From Rhodobacterales bacterium 32-67-9 (lineage in GTDB: Bacteria; Pseudomonadota; Alphaproteobacteria; Rhodobacterales; Rhodobacteraceae), in NCBI GenBank assembly GCA_002280515.1, contig NCEA01000022.1, forward strand, positions 42,589 through 106,588: a DNA stretch of 64,000 nt, given 5' to 3'. Position numbers and translations under genes: made by a program. Numbering within the stretch: position 1 is the first letter of the stretch; each line of letters starts with the position of its first letter. Below the pieces are notes generated by a model. It was not told where the DNA came from and did not search any database. It saw only the letters and a list, made by a program, of their open reading frames with translations. Below are positions 23,967 through 33,000 of this stretch, piece by piece.

Positions 23967-24491
23967 TCACTGACCCAGGCAGGCGGCTTCTGCCGCGCGC
24001 GTCTCGTCCGGCTTCTCGGCGCGCTTGGCGGGACGTCCGCGCGGGATCGCGTCGGTGCCGCGGGCCTTGAGATAGGTATAGATATCGTCGATGTAGCACA
24101 TCACGTTGGCATTGGTGCCGAAGGAGGGCATCACCGAGGTATGCGAGGCATCGACCTTCTGGCGCCCCTCGGCGACGACGCCGATGAAGTCGTAGTAATC
24201 CATTGCCACGGCGGAAGCCTTCAGCGCCGGCGCATAGCTTGATCCTTCGCCCTCGGGTCCGTGGCAGACGTGGCATTCCGAATGATAGCGGCGGAACCCG
24301 GAATAGCTCGCCCAGTCGATCGTGCCGTCTTCCTCGACCTTGTAGGTGGGTGCGCCGTTCTCGGCATACCAGCGCCCGTCCTCGAAAGTCACGGCGTCGA
24401 TATTGTCGGGCGTGTTCTGCGCCATGGCCGGCGCGGCGAGACCGAGTGCCGCGACGGCGGCAAGGGGCAGGAGATGGGGGATCGTGGTCAT
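23967..24491 (-). CDS. xoxG: XoxG, c-type cytochrome electron acceptor of XoxF
   Basis: A 174-aa periplasmic cytochrome with signal peptide to AMAQ (about 24). One heme site CHVCH is in the middle with the fifth-ligand His; later MPSFGT gives the likely Met ligand. Two more Cys (in NVMCYID and the C-terminal AACLGQ) fit the four-Cys methanol-metabolism cytochrome family. It takes electrons from XoxF and passes them on to the terminal oxidase chain. The start ATG at 24491 begins the signal peptide; the longer frame to 24557 crosses a hairpin. Confidence 0.92.
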   Translation of the reverse strand: MTTIPHLLPLAAVAALGLAAPAMAQNTPDNIDAVTFEDGRWYAENGAPTYKVEEDGTIDWASYSGFRRYHSECHVCHGPEGEGSSYAPALKASAVAMDYYDFIGVVAEGRQKVDASHTSVMPSFGTNANVMCYIDDIYTYLKARGTDAIPRGRPAKRAEKPDETRAAEAACLGQ

Positions 24492-24520
24492 CTGGGTTCC
24501 GCTTCCTTGGGCCTGGGTAG

Positions 24521-24550
24521 GGGCCGGCGCGGGGAATGCCGCGCCGGCCC
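24521..24550 (-). terminator. Perfect 12-bp hairpin between xoxF and xoxG
   Basis: GGGCCGGCGCGG / CCGCGCCGGCCC with a 6-base loop, 20 bases after the xoxF stop. Probably a partial terminator or mRNA 3' stabiliser that gives high xoxF and lower xoxG-xoxJ expression. Confidence 0.7.
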
Positions 24551-24570
24551 GGTTCATGGCTGGGACGGAC

Positions 24571-26373
24571 TCAGTCCGGCAGCGTGAAGACGGTCATCGC
24601 CCCGCCAAGCGCGGTATAGTCGCTCAGCGCCGCGTAGCCGCCCACGGCCCCGAGGCCGTCGGTCGGGTTGGTCAGACCGGCCGCGAGGCCGATGCCTGCC
24701 CAGCCGCCGACACCCGAGAGGATCGCGACGTACTGCTTGCCGCCGTGGCTGTAGGTCATCACGTTGCCGATGATGCCGGACGGGGTCTTGAACTTGTAAA
24801 GCTCCTCGCCCGTGCTAGCGTCGACAGCCTTCAGATAGCCTTCGAGCGTGCCGTAGAACACAACGTCACCCGCGGTGGCCAGGGCCCCCGACCAGACCGA
24901 GAACTGCTCGGGCAGCGACCACTTGATCTTGCCCTCCTTGCCGTCCCAGGCGATGAAGTTGCCCATGCCGCCGTGGCTGCCCGGCGCGGGGTACATCGAG
25001 AGCGTTGCGCCGACATAGGGCTGACCGGCGGTATAGCTCACCCGGAACGGCTCGTAATCCATGCAGACATGGTTGGTCGGCACGTAGAACAGCTCGGTCT
25101 TCGGGCTGTAGGCCGCCGGCTGCTGGTCCTTCGACCCGAGCGCCGCCGGGCAGATGCCGACCGAGTTCACGTCCTCGCCGTTCTGCTCGGTGGAGTACTG
25201 GGCCACGACCGCCGGACGCCCGTAGGTGGCCGAGTTCGGGTCCATGTCAACGCCGGTCGTCCAGTTGACGGCCGGATCGAACTTTTCGGCGACCAGAAGC
25301 TCTCCGGTCACGCGGTCGAGCGTGTAGCCGAGGCCGTTGCGGTCGAAGTGGGTCAAGAGCTTGCGATCCGTCCCGCCGACGTTCTGGTCGGTCAGGATCA
25401 TCTCGTTGATGCCGTCGAAGTCCCACTCGTCATGCGGGGTCATCTGGTAGACCCACTTGGCCATGCCGGTATCGACGTCCCGGGCCCAGATCGTCATTGA
25501 CCAGCGGTTGTCGCCGGGCCGCTGCGCGGGGTTCCAGGTCGAGGGGTTGCCCGAACCGTAATACATCAGGTTCAGGTCGGGGTCATAGGAATACCAGCCC
25601 CAGGTGGTGCCGCCACCGATCTTCCACTGGTCGCCTTCCCAGGTGTTGGTGCCCGAGTCCGGGCCCACCGGCTTGCCCAGATGCGTGGTGTTCTCCGGGT
25701 CCATCAGCGTGTCGCTGTCCGGGCCCATCGAGTAGCCGCGCCAGGCAAGGCTGCCATCCGCCATGTTGTAGGCCGTCACCGACCCGCGCACGCCGAACTC
25801 GCCGCCCGAGATGCCGACGATCACCTTGTCCTTGACCGGCAGAACGGTCGCGGTGTTGGTCTCGCCGATCGCCGGATCGCCGTTCTTCACCGACCAGACC
25901 ACCGCGCCCGAGGTGGCGTCGAGCGCCACGACGGTCGTGTCGGCCTGATGCAGGAAGATCTTACCGTCGCCATAGGCGAGGCCCCGGTTCACGGTGTCGC
26001 AGCACATGACCGGGATCACCGCCGGATCCTGCTTCGGCTCGTATTTCCAGAGCACTTTGCCGTCATTGTTGAGGTCGAGCGCATAGACGATGTTGGGGAA
26101 GGGCGTGTGCACATACATCACGTCGCCGACCACCAGGGGCGCGCCTTCATGTCCGCGCAGGACACCGGTCGAGAAGGTCCACGCCACTTGCAGGTCGCCC
26201 ACGTTGTCCTTGTTGATCTGGTCCAACTTGGAATAGCGGGTGTTGGCATAGTCTCCCGTCTGGATGACCCACTGGTTGGGATCGTCAATCAGGGCCTGAA
26301 GGTCGGAATTGGCATAGGCCGCAACCGAACCGCCGAGCGTCATCGCTGTCGTCAAGATCAGAAGTTTCTTCAT
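24571..26373 (-). CDS. xoxF: Lanthanide-dependent PQQ methanol dehydrogenase XoxF
   Basis: A 600-aa periplasmic enzyme (signal peptide about 21 aa) that oxidises methanol, and possibly formaldehyde, with PQQ and a rare-earth ion. Visible are the vicinal Cys124-Cys125 disulfide near PQQ, metal ligands Glu192 (GGEFGVRG) and Asn276 (GSGNPSTW), the GGGTTWGW tryptophan-docking motif at 253-260, and the active site DEWDFDG with catalytic Asp318 and Asp320. Asp two residues after the catalytic Asp marks the lanthanide type; calcium MxaF enzymes have Ala there. The RBS GGGAGGAG is strong. No mxaF or mxaI is in the window. Confidence 0.96.
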   Translation of the reverse strand: MKKLLILTTAMTLGGSVAAYANSDLQALIDDPNQWVIQTGDYANTRYSKLDQINKDNVGDLQVAWTFSTGVLRGHEGAPLVVGDVMYVHTPFPNIVYALDLNNDGKVLWKYEPKQDPAVIPVMCCDTVNRGLAYGDGKIFLHQADTTVVALDATSGAVVWSVKNGDPAIGETNTATVLPVKDKVIVGISGGEFGVRGSVTAYNMADGSLAWRGYSMGPDSDTLMDPENTTHLGKPVGPDSGTNTWEGDQWKIGGGTTWGWYSYDPDLNLMYYGSGNPSTWNPAQRPGDNRWSMTIWARDVDTGMAKWVYQMTPHDEWDFDGINEMILTDQNVGGTDRKLLTHFDRNGLGYTLDRVTGELLVAEKFDPAVNWTTGVDMDPNSATYGRPAVVAQYSTEQNGEDVNSVGICPAALGSKDQQPAAYSPKTELFYVPTNHVCMDYEPFRVSYTAGQPYVGATLSMYPAPGSHGGMGNFIAWDGKEGKIKWSLPEQFSVWSGALATAGDVVFYGTLEGYLKAVDASTGEELYKFKTPSGIIGNVMTYSHGGKQYVAILSGVGGWAGIGLAAGLTNPTDGLGAVGGYAALSDYTALGGAMTVFTLPD

Positions 26374-26422
26374 GGTCTCCTCCCATTAGGGTTGCCGTCC
26401 TGGCAAGTCCCGTCGCGCATCC

Positions 26423-26433
26423 CGGACAGTCCG
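26423..26433. promoter_or_regulatory. Short dyad upstream of xoxF
   Basis: CGGAC-A-GTCCG, a perfect 5-bp dyad about 50 bases before the xoxF start. It could be a regulator site, but single short dyads are common in GC-rich DNA. Confidence 0.25.
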
Positions 26434-26488
26434 AAGCAATCTCCTCTCCGCTATCCGACCTGCACTCCGTCTGATCGTTCCCCGTGAT

Positions 26489-26505
26489 CCCCGGTCGCTC
26501 CGGGG
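26489..26505 (-). terminator. Hairpin between cytochrome c and xoxF
   Basis: CCCCGG/CCGGGG with a 5-base loop, about 50 bases after the cytochrome gene on the minus strand. A weak terminator candidate; no T-run. Confidence 0.4.
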
Positions 26506-26553
26506 CCCCACGCGGAACAGGCTGGAATGTGGTCCTCTCCGTTTCTCCTCTTG

Positions 26554-26952
26554 CTACTCGGCGAACGTGCCAAGATAGGCGATCACGTCCGCACGCTCCT
26601 CTTCCTTGCGCAGCCCGGCGAAGCTCATCTTCGTGCCGGGAATGAAATCCTTCGGTTTTTCAAGCAGGTGCGCGATGTTTTCCGGGGTCCAGACAAGACC
26701 CTCGGCGGCCTTGGCCTTCATCGCGTCGGAATAGGCGAAGCCCTCGAAGCTGGCCGCGGGGCGGCCGACGACGCCGTTCAGGACCGGGCCGGTCTTCGAC
26801 TTGGCGTCAGCGCCGACCGCGTGGCAGGCGGCGCATTTCTTGAACACCTTCTCGCCCGTGACGGGGTCGCCCGCCTCTTGCGCAAGGGCCGCCCCGGCCA
26901 GCATCGCGCCGGCAATCAGCGCCGCAAGTCCGGTTCCGGTCGTCCAGTTCAT
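26554..26952 (-). CDS. Cytochrome c-550 / c2-like electron carrier
   Basis: A 132-aa class I cytochrome with signal peptide to about ALAQ (residue 25). The heme site is CAACH and the sixth ligand is Met in GTKMSFAGL, with the typical KTGPVLNGVVGR loop. It resembles cytochrome c-550 of Paracoccus and c2 of Rhodobacter, which pass electrons from XoxG or methanol dehydrogenase to cytochrome oxidase. I use ATG 26952; a GTG three codons upstream is too close to the AAGGAG site. It lies between fghA and xoxF in the same direction. Confidence 0.9.
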   Translation of the reverse strand: MNWTTGTGLAALIAGAMLAGAALAQEAGDPVTGEKVFKKCAACHAVGADAKSKTGPVLNGVVGRPAASFEGFAYSDAMKAKAAEGLVWTPENIAHLLEKPKDFIPGTKMSFAGLRKEEERADVIAYLGTFAE

Positions 26953-26986
26953 AGGTCTCACTCGCTCCTTCTTCCTTCCGTCGTGG

Positions 26987-27829
26987 TCATGCGGCCAGCA
27001 GCCGCTCGGCGTGCCAGTTCACGTGGTCCTCGCCGAAGCTCGCGACGAAGAAATAGCTGTGGTCGTAGCCGGCCTGCATCCGCAGCATTCCCGGTTGACG
27101 CCGCTCTGCCATGAGGCCCGCCATCGCCTCCGGGCGCAGAAGTTCAAGGAACTGGTCGTCGGCCCCCTGGTCGATCAGGATGTCGCGCGCCCAACCCTGT
27201 TCGGCCAAGAGCAGGCAGGCGTCATAGGCGGCCCAGTCGGCCTCGTCGTTGCCGAGATAGGCCGAAAGTTGCTTGCGGCCCCAGTCGGAGCGCGTCGGAT
27301 TGACGATCGGCGCGAAAGCCGAGACCGAGAGGTAGCGGTCGGGGTTGCGGAAGGCGAGCGTCAGTGCGCCGTGGCCACCCATCGAATGACCGGTGATGCC
27401 ATGCGCGTCACTGACGGGCAGGGCGCCTTGCAGGAGGTCAGGCAATTCGCGGGCGATGTAGTCGTACATCTGGTAATGCGCGCGCCACGGATTGCGGGTG
27501 GCGTTGACATAGAACCCCGCGCCCTGGCCAAGGTCGTAGGCGCCGTCGTCGGCGACGCCCGCACCGCGCGGCGATGTGTCGGGATAGACGAGCGCGATGC
27601 CCGCCTTCGCGGCATGGGCCTGGAGCCCGGCTTTGGTCATGGCGTTCTCATGGGTGCAGGTCAGCCCCGACAGATACCACAGGACCGGAACCGGGCGCCG
27701 CGCCGCCTGAGGTGGCAGGAAGACACCGAAGGTCATCTCGGTGCCGCAGGCGGTGGACTTGTGGCGGAAGACAGACTGGGTTCCGCCGTAGCACCGGTTC
27801 TGCGAGATGAGCTCCATGTCCTGCGTCAT
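26987..27829 (-). CDS. fghA: S-formylglutathione hydrolase
   Basis: A 280-aa cytoplasmic alpha/beta hydrolase that splits S-formylglutathione into formate and glutathione. The nucleophile is Ser149 in GHSMGG, with the acid in DQGADDQF and His in GYDHSYFF completing the triad. Other family marks are YLSGLTCTHENA and YPDTSPRG. The length equals that of known FghA/esterase D proteins. It follows flhA in the same direction with a 166-base gap that holds the flhA terminator. Confidence 0.96.
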   Translation of the reverse strand: MTQDMELISQNRCYGGTQSVFRHKSTACGTEMTFGVFLPPQAARRPVPVLWYLSGLTCTHENAMTKAGLQAHAAKAGIALVYPDTSPRGAGVADDGAYDLGQGAGFYVNATRNPWRAHYQMYDYIARELPDLLQGALPVSDAHGITGHSMGGHGALTLAFRNPDRYLSVSAFAPIVNPTRSDWGRKQLSAYLGNDEADWAAYDACLLLAEQGWARDILIDQGADDQFLELLRPEAMAGLMAERRQPGMLRMQAGYDHSYFFVASFGEDHVNWHAERLLAA

Positions 27830-27965
27830 TCCGGGCCGTGTCTCTCGTTCGGTCGGGCAACATGAAACCGTCCGGCAAAAGCGGGTTGAAGCGCCGATGC
27901 CGAGATTTCGAAACGTTACGCGAATTTAAAAACGGTCTAGTTCCAGTACCTTGTCTTCGTATTCA

Positions 27966-27993
27966 CGCGGGGAACGGGCCTTGTGCCCCCGCG
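27966..27993 (-). terminator. Hairpin just after flhA
   Basis: A 7-bp GC stem CGCGGGG/CCCCGCG with a 14-base loop, 2 bases after the flhA stop. Confidence 0.42.
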
Positions 27994-27995
27994 CG

Positions 27996-29123
<1,128 letters not shown>

Positions 29124-29176
29124 TGATAGATCCTCCAGGAGTGACTTTTCTCACCTATAGCGGGTCACTTGGGTTG

Positions 29177-29204
29177 AGTATAGGCGGGGGCCGGCACGCG
29201 ACAA
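29177..29204 (-). promoter_or_regulatory. Candidate sigma-70 promoter for flhA
   Basis: On the minus strand, TTGTCG, 16 bases, TATACT, about 55 bases before the flhA start. An AGTGAC/GTCACT inverted repeat lies in the leader between promoter and gene. Confidence 0.5.
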
Positions 29205-29232
29205 TTGCGACCTTAGTTTGTAGATCGGACCC

Positions 29233-29262
29233 TTGGGCACCGGCGCCGGCCGGGCCTATACT
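29233..29262 (+). promoter_or_regulatory. Candidate sigma-70 promoter for the gene at 29291
   Basis: TTGGGC, 18 bases, TATACT, ending 28 bases before the ATG; GGGGAGGAG follows as ribosome site. It is back to back with the flhA promoter. Confidence 0.5.
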
Positions 29263-29290
29263 GGGGTCGAGCCGAAGGGGAGGAGCGCCG

Positions 29291-29893
29291 ATGAAAGCCT
29301 TCGTGTCGCTGGTCTGTCTTGTCGCTGCGGCACTCGTCGTAGTGCCTGCGTCCGCCGCCGACAATGCTGATCCCGACTGGCCCTGCATCCAGCGCCGGAC
29401 CGGCGCAATGTCGCCCGGTGTCCTCTGGCCGTTGCCGCTTGGCGAGGCCGATGCGAAGGCGGAGGCGAGCGATCTTGCTGTGGCACTTGCCCTGCGGCGC
29501 GTCGGCATCGAGGAGGCCGAGACGCGGGTAGCGGCCTTCGCCGGGAACCATCCCGGCCTTGGCGCCGCCGACTGGGGCGCGATCTTCCTTTCCGCGTTCA
29601 AGCGGATCGACCGCGACCGCGAGCGGGTGCTGGCCGGGATCGTGCGCTATGCCCGGAGCCAGATCGCGCTGGCGGCCCGGATCGACGCGGCGCATACCGA
29701 GATGGCGACGCTCGAAGCGGCAAAGACGCCGGATTTCGACCGGATGGATGCGCTCGAGGAACAGATCGACTGGGATGAACGCATCTACCGCGACCGGGAG
29801 CGGGCGCTGACCTATGTCTGCGAAACCCCGGTTCTGCTGGAAAAGCGGGCCTATGCGGTGGCGCAGATCCTGCTGAAACAGGTGCCGCAGTAA
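29291..29893 (+). CDS. Secreted helical protein of unknown function, methanol region
   Basis: A 200-aa protein with signal peptide (MKAFVSLVCLVAAALVVVPASA). The mature part begins DNADPDWPCIQRRTG and is mostly charged helices (long runs of Arg, Glu, Ala), with a second Cys in the YVCETPV segment that could pair with the first. It has a good promoter and RBS and shares the divergent control region with flhA, so it is probably induced with formaldehyde oxidation. I recall similar genes beside xoxF clusters of Rhodobacteraceae but know no name or function. Confidence 0.65.
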   Translation: MKAFVSLVCLVAAALVVVPASAADNADPDWPCIQRRTGAMSPGVLWPLPLGEADAKAEASDLAVALALRRVGIEEAETRVAAFAGNHPGLGAADWGAIFLSAFKRIDRDRERVLAGIVRYARSQIALAARIDAAHTEMATLEAAKTPDFDRMDALEEQIDWDERIYRDRERALTYVCETPVLLEKRAYAVAQILLKQVPQ

Positions 29894-29897
29894 TGGC

Positions 29898-30929
29898 TCA
29901 CTCCCATTCCAGTTCGGTATAGGCGACGGTCGCGTTGCGGGCGTTGTAAAGGTCGAACAACAGCCAGTTCGGCGCCTCTGCGCGGCCGATGGTGCGCGAG
30001 GCGGCGCTGAGCGGCACGCCGGCGTCGAGGGCCGCGCGCGTGTCGGTGGCCAGCGTGTCTAGGTACTGCGCCAGCGCCGCGCCGCCCTCGGGCCAGGGCA
30101 GGGCGGGGCCGCCGTGCCCGGGCACGATGAGGGTCGCGGGCTCTGCCTGCATCGTCGCAAGCACCGCCTGCCAGCCCCGGAGCGAGCCGTCGAGTGCCGG
30201 CGCATGATCGGCGAAGACCAGATCGCCGGTGAAGAGCACGCCGGTCGCGCTGTCGTTTACCGTCAGGTCCGACGCGGTATGGGCGGTTGGCCAGGCCCGA
30301 AGTCGCAGGCTGCGGCCGCCGAGGTCGATCACCTCTTCATCGGTCACCTCACGGGTGAGGGCGGGGATGGCGCTGCCGAGGAACCCCGCCGGACCGATCA
30401 GCGCGGCGAAGTTTTCGGAATAGGCGTCGGCCCGGTCGGCCAGGGCCCGCGAAAGCCCGGCGCGCCCGATGACGGCGGCACCGGCCTCGGCCAGCGTGGT
30501 GGCGCCGAAGACATGGTCGGGATGCATATGGGTCAGGATCACCGCCGCGATCGGCAGGTCGGAGCGTTCGCGGATCGCGAGGTAGACCTCTTCGCCGATG
30601 GCGCGGGATCCGCCGGTGTCGATCACCGCGACCGCCGCCGCGCCGATGACGAAGGCGATGTTCGAGACATCGCCGAGATTGTCCGGCCCCGGTTCGGCGA
30701 CGGCCCCGCGATGGGCGAAGACGCCCGGAGCTATCTCGGTGAAGGCCAGGCGCGCGGCGCGGCGCGGCACGCAATCGGCCGGCGCCGCGCCGGCCATGTC
30801 CGGCGGGCGGGCGGTAAGCGCGGCGCTGCAGTCTGCGAGGGGCGCGGCGGCATAGCCGGGCAGGAGCGCCTCGCGGCAGGCAGCGTTCGCGGCGGCGTCG
30901 AGGCAGAGCGTCACAAGGGCTTCGAACAT
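29898..30929 (-). CDS. Quinoprotein relay system zinc metallohydrolase
   Basis: A 343-aa metallo-beta-lactamase fold protein. The zinc motif THMHPDH is at 133-139; further His/Asp ligands follow at AHTASD, GDLVFADH and VPGHGG. The N-terminal 60 residues hold four Cys (LCLDAAANAAC, DCSA, DCVP), possibly a separate small domain. It fits the zinc metallohydrolase family 2 that goes with the SoxYZ-like carrier and propellers in the quinoprotein relay. ATG 30929 has GGAGG five bases upstream; a clear signal peptide is not obvious from this start. It faces the unknown gene at 29291 tail to tail. Confidence 0.82.
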   Translation of the reverse strand: MFEALVTLCLDAAANAACREALLPGYAAAPLADCSAALTARPPDMAGAAPADCVPRRAARLAFTEIAPGVFAHRGAVAEPGPDNLGDVSNIAFVIGAAAVAVIDTGGSRAIGEEVYLAIRERSDLPIAAVILTHMHPDHVFGATTLAEAGAAVIGRAGLSRALADRADAYSENFAALIGPAGFLGSAIPALTREVTDEEVIDLGGRSLRLRAWPTAHTASDLTVNDSATGVLFTGDLVFADHAPALDGSLRGWQAVLATMQAEPATLIVPGHGGPALPWPEGGAALAQYLDTLATDTRAALDAGVPLSAASRTIGRAEAPNWLLFDLYNARNATVAYTELEWE

Positions 30930-31052
30930 CGCGTCCTCCGCCGCCCATCCTGCGCCGGCGCAAGGATGCGGGCTACCGATCCGAAAGGTTGAATTTCCGC
31001 GATGCGCCGGCTGTGGTACCCTCCGATCACCCAAAGGTACGGAGCACAGCCG

Positions 31053-31859
31053 ATGAAACAGCTTCTGGCGGGACTGTCGCTTGCCCTGATCGCCGTCCCG
31101 TCCGGCCTGTTGGCCGCCGAAAGCCCGATGGTCGAGGGGCCGACCTGGGGCGAGATTTCCGGCGATATCGTCGGCGATGCCGTCCTTCAGGATGGCGGAA
31201 CGCTCCTCAGCCTCGACGCGCCCTACCGGGCGGAGGACGCGGCGACGGTTCCGGTTGTCATCGAACAGACCGATACCGGGCCCGAGATCACCGCACTGAA
31301 GCTCGTCATCGACGAGAACCCCTCACCGCTGGTGGCCGAGTTTCGTTTCGGTCCGGCCATGCATCCCCTGAAGCTCGAGACGCGGGTGCGGGTGAACCAG
31401 TATTCCAACGTCCGCGTGATCGCCGATACCGCCGGAGGCAGTTTCATGACTGGCCGTTTCGTCAAGGCCTCGGGCGGCTGCTCGGCGCCGGCGACGAAGG
31501 ACCCGGCGGCGGCGCTGGCCGGCATGGGCGAGATGCGGCTGAAGCTTTTCGACCCGGAGCCGGTGCAGCAATCGACGCCGAGGCGCGAGGCGCAGATCAT
31601 GATCCGCCACCCGAACTATTCGGGCCTTCAGCGCGACCAGATCACCCAGCTATTCATCCCGGCGCATTTCATCCACGCGCTTGAGGTCTGGCAGGGCGAC
31701 GACCTGCTCTTTGCGCTCGATGGCGGCATTTCGATCTCGGAGAATCCGGTGTTCCGCTTCGACTATACCGACAATGGCGCGCCGGCGCTGCGGATCCATG
31801 CGGTCGATACCGAGGGCAATGTCTTCGAACAGATGTTGCCTAAGGACCCGCCTGCCTGA
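31053..31859 (+). CDS. Quinoprotein dehydrogenase-associated SoxYZ-like carrier, copy 2
   Basis: A 268-aa secreted protein (signal to about LLAAE, 21 aa) with SoxY-like and SoxZ-like domains. The carrier Cys143 lies in SGGCSAP, closer to the SoxY GGCGG end than copy 1. Shared blocks with copy 1 are LDAPYR, ENPxP, the FVK segment and RDQIT/MDQIT followed by FIP. It stands divergent from the metallohydrolase gene at 29898, which is its natural partner in the relay family. The second copy may serve a different dehydrogenase or a second step. Confidence 0.86.
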   Translation: MKQLLAGLSLALIAVPSGLLAAESPMVEGPTWGEISGDIVGDAVLQDGGTLLSLDAPYRAEDAATVPVVIEQTDTGPEITALKLVIDENPSPLVAEFRFGPAMHPLKLETRVRVNQYSNVRVIADTAGGSFMTGRFVKASGGCSAPATKDPAAALAGMGEMRLKLFDPEPVQQSTPRREAQIMIRHPNYSGLQRDQITQLFIPAHFIHALEVWQGDDLLFALDGGISISENPVFRFDYTDNGAPALRIHAVDTEGNVFEQMLPKDPPA

Positions 31860-31871
31860 GCCTGTGGCGGC

Positions 31872-32219
31872 CTAGAAGCAGACCATCTCGGCCTCGGCCT
31901 GTGCGCGGCGCAGGGTGGCGACCACTTCCGTCGCGACCGGCATCGTCTTGAACATCGACAATTGTTCGCCGGTGCCGAGTTGCAGCGACAGGACGGTTTC
32001 GGCCTCCACATAGGCGTCATAGGGCAGGATCGACGCGATCACGTCGATAGAGCAGGCGCATTTGCGCAAGGTGAGCCGGTCCTGCCCGTTGGTGGCCATG
32101 CAGCCGAAGACGTAATCGGCCCGCGCCTCGGTCGGGTAATCGTTGAGCCGTTCTGCCATCTCCTGCGCCGGGGCGCCGGAGGCGACGATGAGCAGGAGGA
32201 GTGCCAGAGCCCTCGTCAT
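31872..32219 (-). CDS. Small secreted Cys protein of unknown function, methanol region
   Basis: A 115-aa protein with signal peptide MTRALALLLLIVASGAPAQ. The mature part has FGCMATNGQ, KCACSIDVI and a C-terminal VCF, giving four Cys that could form disulfides or bind metal. The rest is mostly alpha-helical. It follows the gene at 32216 by ATGA overlap and converges on the SoxYZ-like gene. No family recognised; context says periplasmic helper of methanol oxidation. Confidence 0.66.
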   Translation of the reverse strand: MTRALALLLLIVASGAPAQEMAERLNDYPTEARADYVFGCMATNGQDRLTLRKCACSIDVIASILPYDAYVEAETVLSLQLGTGEQLSMFKTMPVATEVVATLRRAQAEAEMVCF

Positions 32220-32896
32220 GGCGCGGCCGCCGGCAAGAGGGTGATGGCGTTGACATAGCCCGAACCGGCCTCGCCCGATGCGGCAGGCGCCGTCGCGGTC
32301 AGCGAATAGTACCAGCCCGGAACTGCGTCCGAGACCACCGCGACAAGCGCGAGATCGGCGAAGCCGGACATGCGCTCGCGCGCGGTATCCTTGGCGAAGG
32401 GGCGGATCGTCACCTCCTGCGCGGCCACGGTGGCACCGCCGAACGTCAGCTCGAGGGGGCGGATCTCGGCGTCGCGCAGGAGCGCATTCTTGATCCGGTT
32501 GCGGATATAGAACGGGCTGCCGCCCGACTGGCTCGCCATGTCGCGCAGCACGGTTTCGAGGAAGAACATGATCAGCGGATTTCCGACCGACCCCGGAAAG
32601 GTCCCGGCACGTTGTCTGGTGTCGCCCTGGACCGCGGTCAGGACCACGTCGGAGCCGGGCTCTACCGTGAGGTCAAGCCGCAGCTCCGGCGGCGGCATGG
32701 CGACGTCCTGCCCCGGGGCGGGAGCAGGGGCCGAGCGACCTGAGCGCCGGGCGCTGTAGGACAGCGTGTCGCCGCCCCCGATCCCGGACAGCACGCCTTC
32801 GCGGAAGAGAAGCTGGTAGGTTTCGGCGGCCCCGGCCGGCGGGATGCCAAGCCCGAGGCCCAGCGTCAGCGCCAGTATCACGGTCCGGATGCGCAT
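32216..32896 (-). CDS. Secreted beta-rich protein of unknown function, methanol region
   Basis: A 226-aa protein starting at ATG 32896 with signal peptide MRIRTVILALTLGLGLG to AGA (about 23). After it are a Pro/Ala linker (PAPAPGQDVAMPPP) and alternating strand-like segments, with RLDLTVEPGSDVVL and LIMFFLETVLRDM. A frame open further to 33310 is shadow of the kinase gene. It is first in a two-gene unit with the Cys protein at 31872. No family recognised; likely a periplasmic or outer-membrane associated factor. Confidence 0.62.
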   Translation of the reverse strand: MRIRTVILALTLGLGLGIPPAGAAETYQLLFREGVLSGIGGGDTLSYSARRSGRSAPAPAPGQDVAMPPPELRLDLTVEPGSDVVLTAVQGDTRQRAGTFPGSVGNPLIMFFLETVLRDMASQSGGSPFYIRNRIKNALLRDAEIRPLELTFGGATVAAQEVTIRPFAKDTARERMSGFADLALVAVVSDAVPGWYYSLTATAPAASGEAGSGYVNAITLLPAAAP

Positions 32897-33000
32897 GAAT
32901 GCCTCCCTTTTCCCTGCAAGCCTATCGCATCGTCTTTCGCTGTCACCGGCGACTTTGGTCGGTGCGGGGGCAGGGCCGGCGGCGCCGGGTCGCCCACGGG

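Noticed and set aside
24571-26373. Calcium-type MxaF
   Set aside because: DEWDFDG has Asp two residues after the catalytic Asp, where MxaF has Ala, and xoxG and xoxJ follow.
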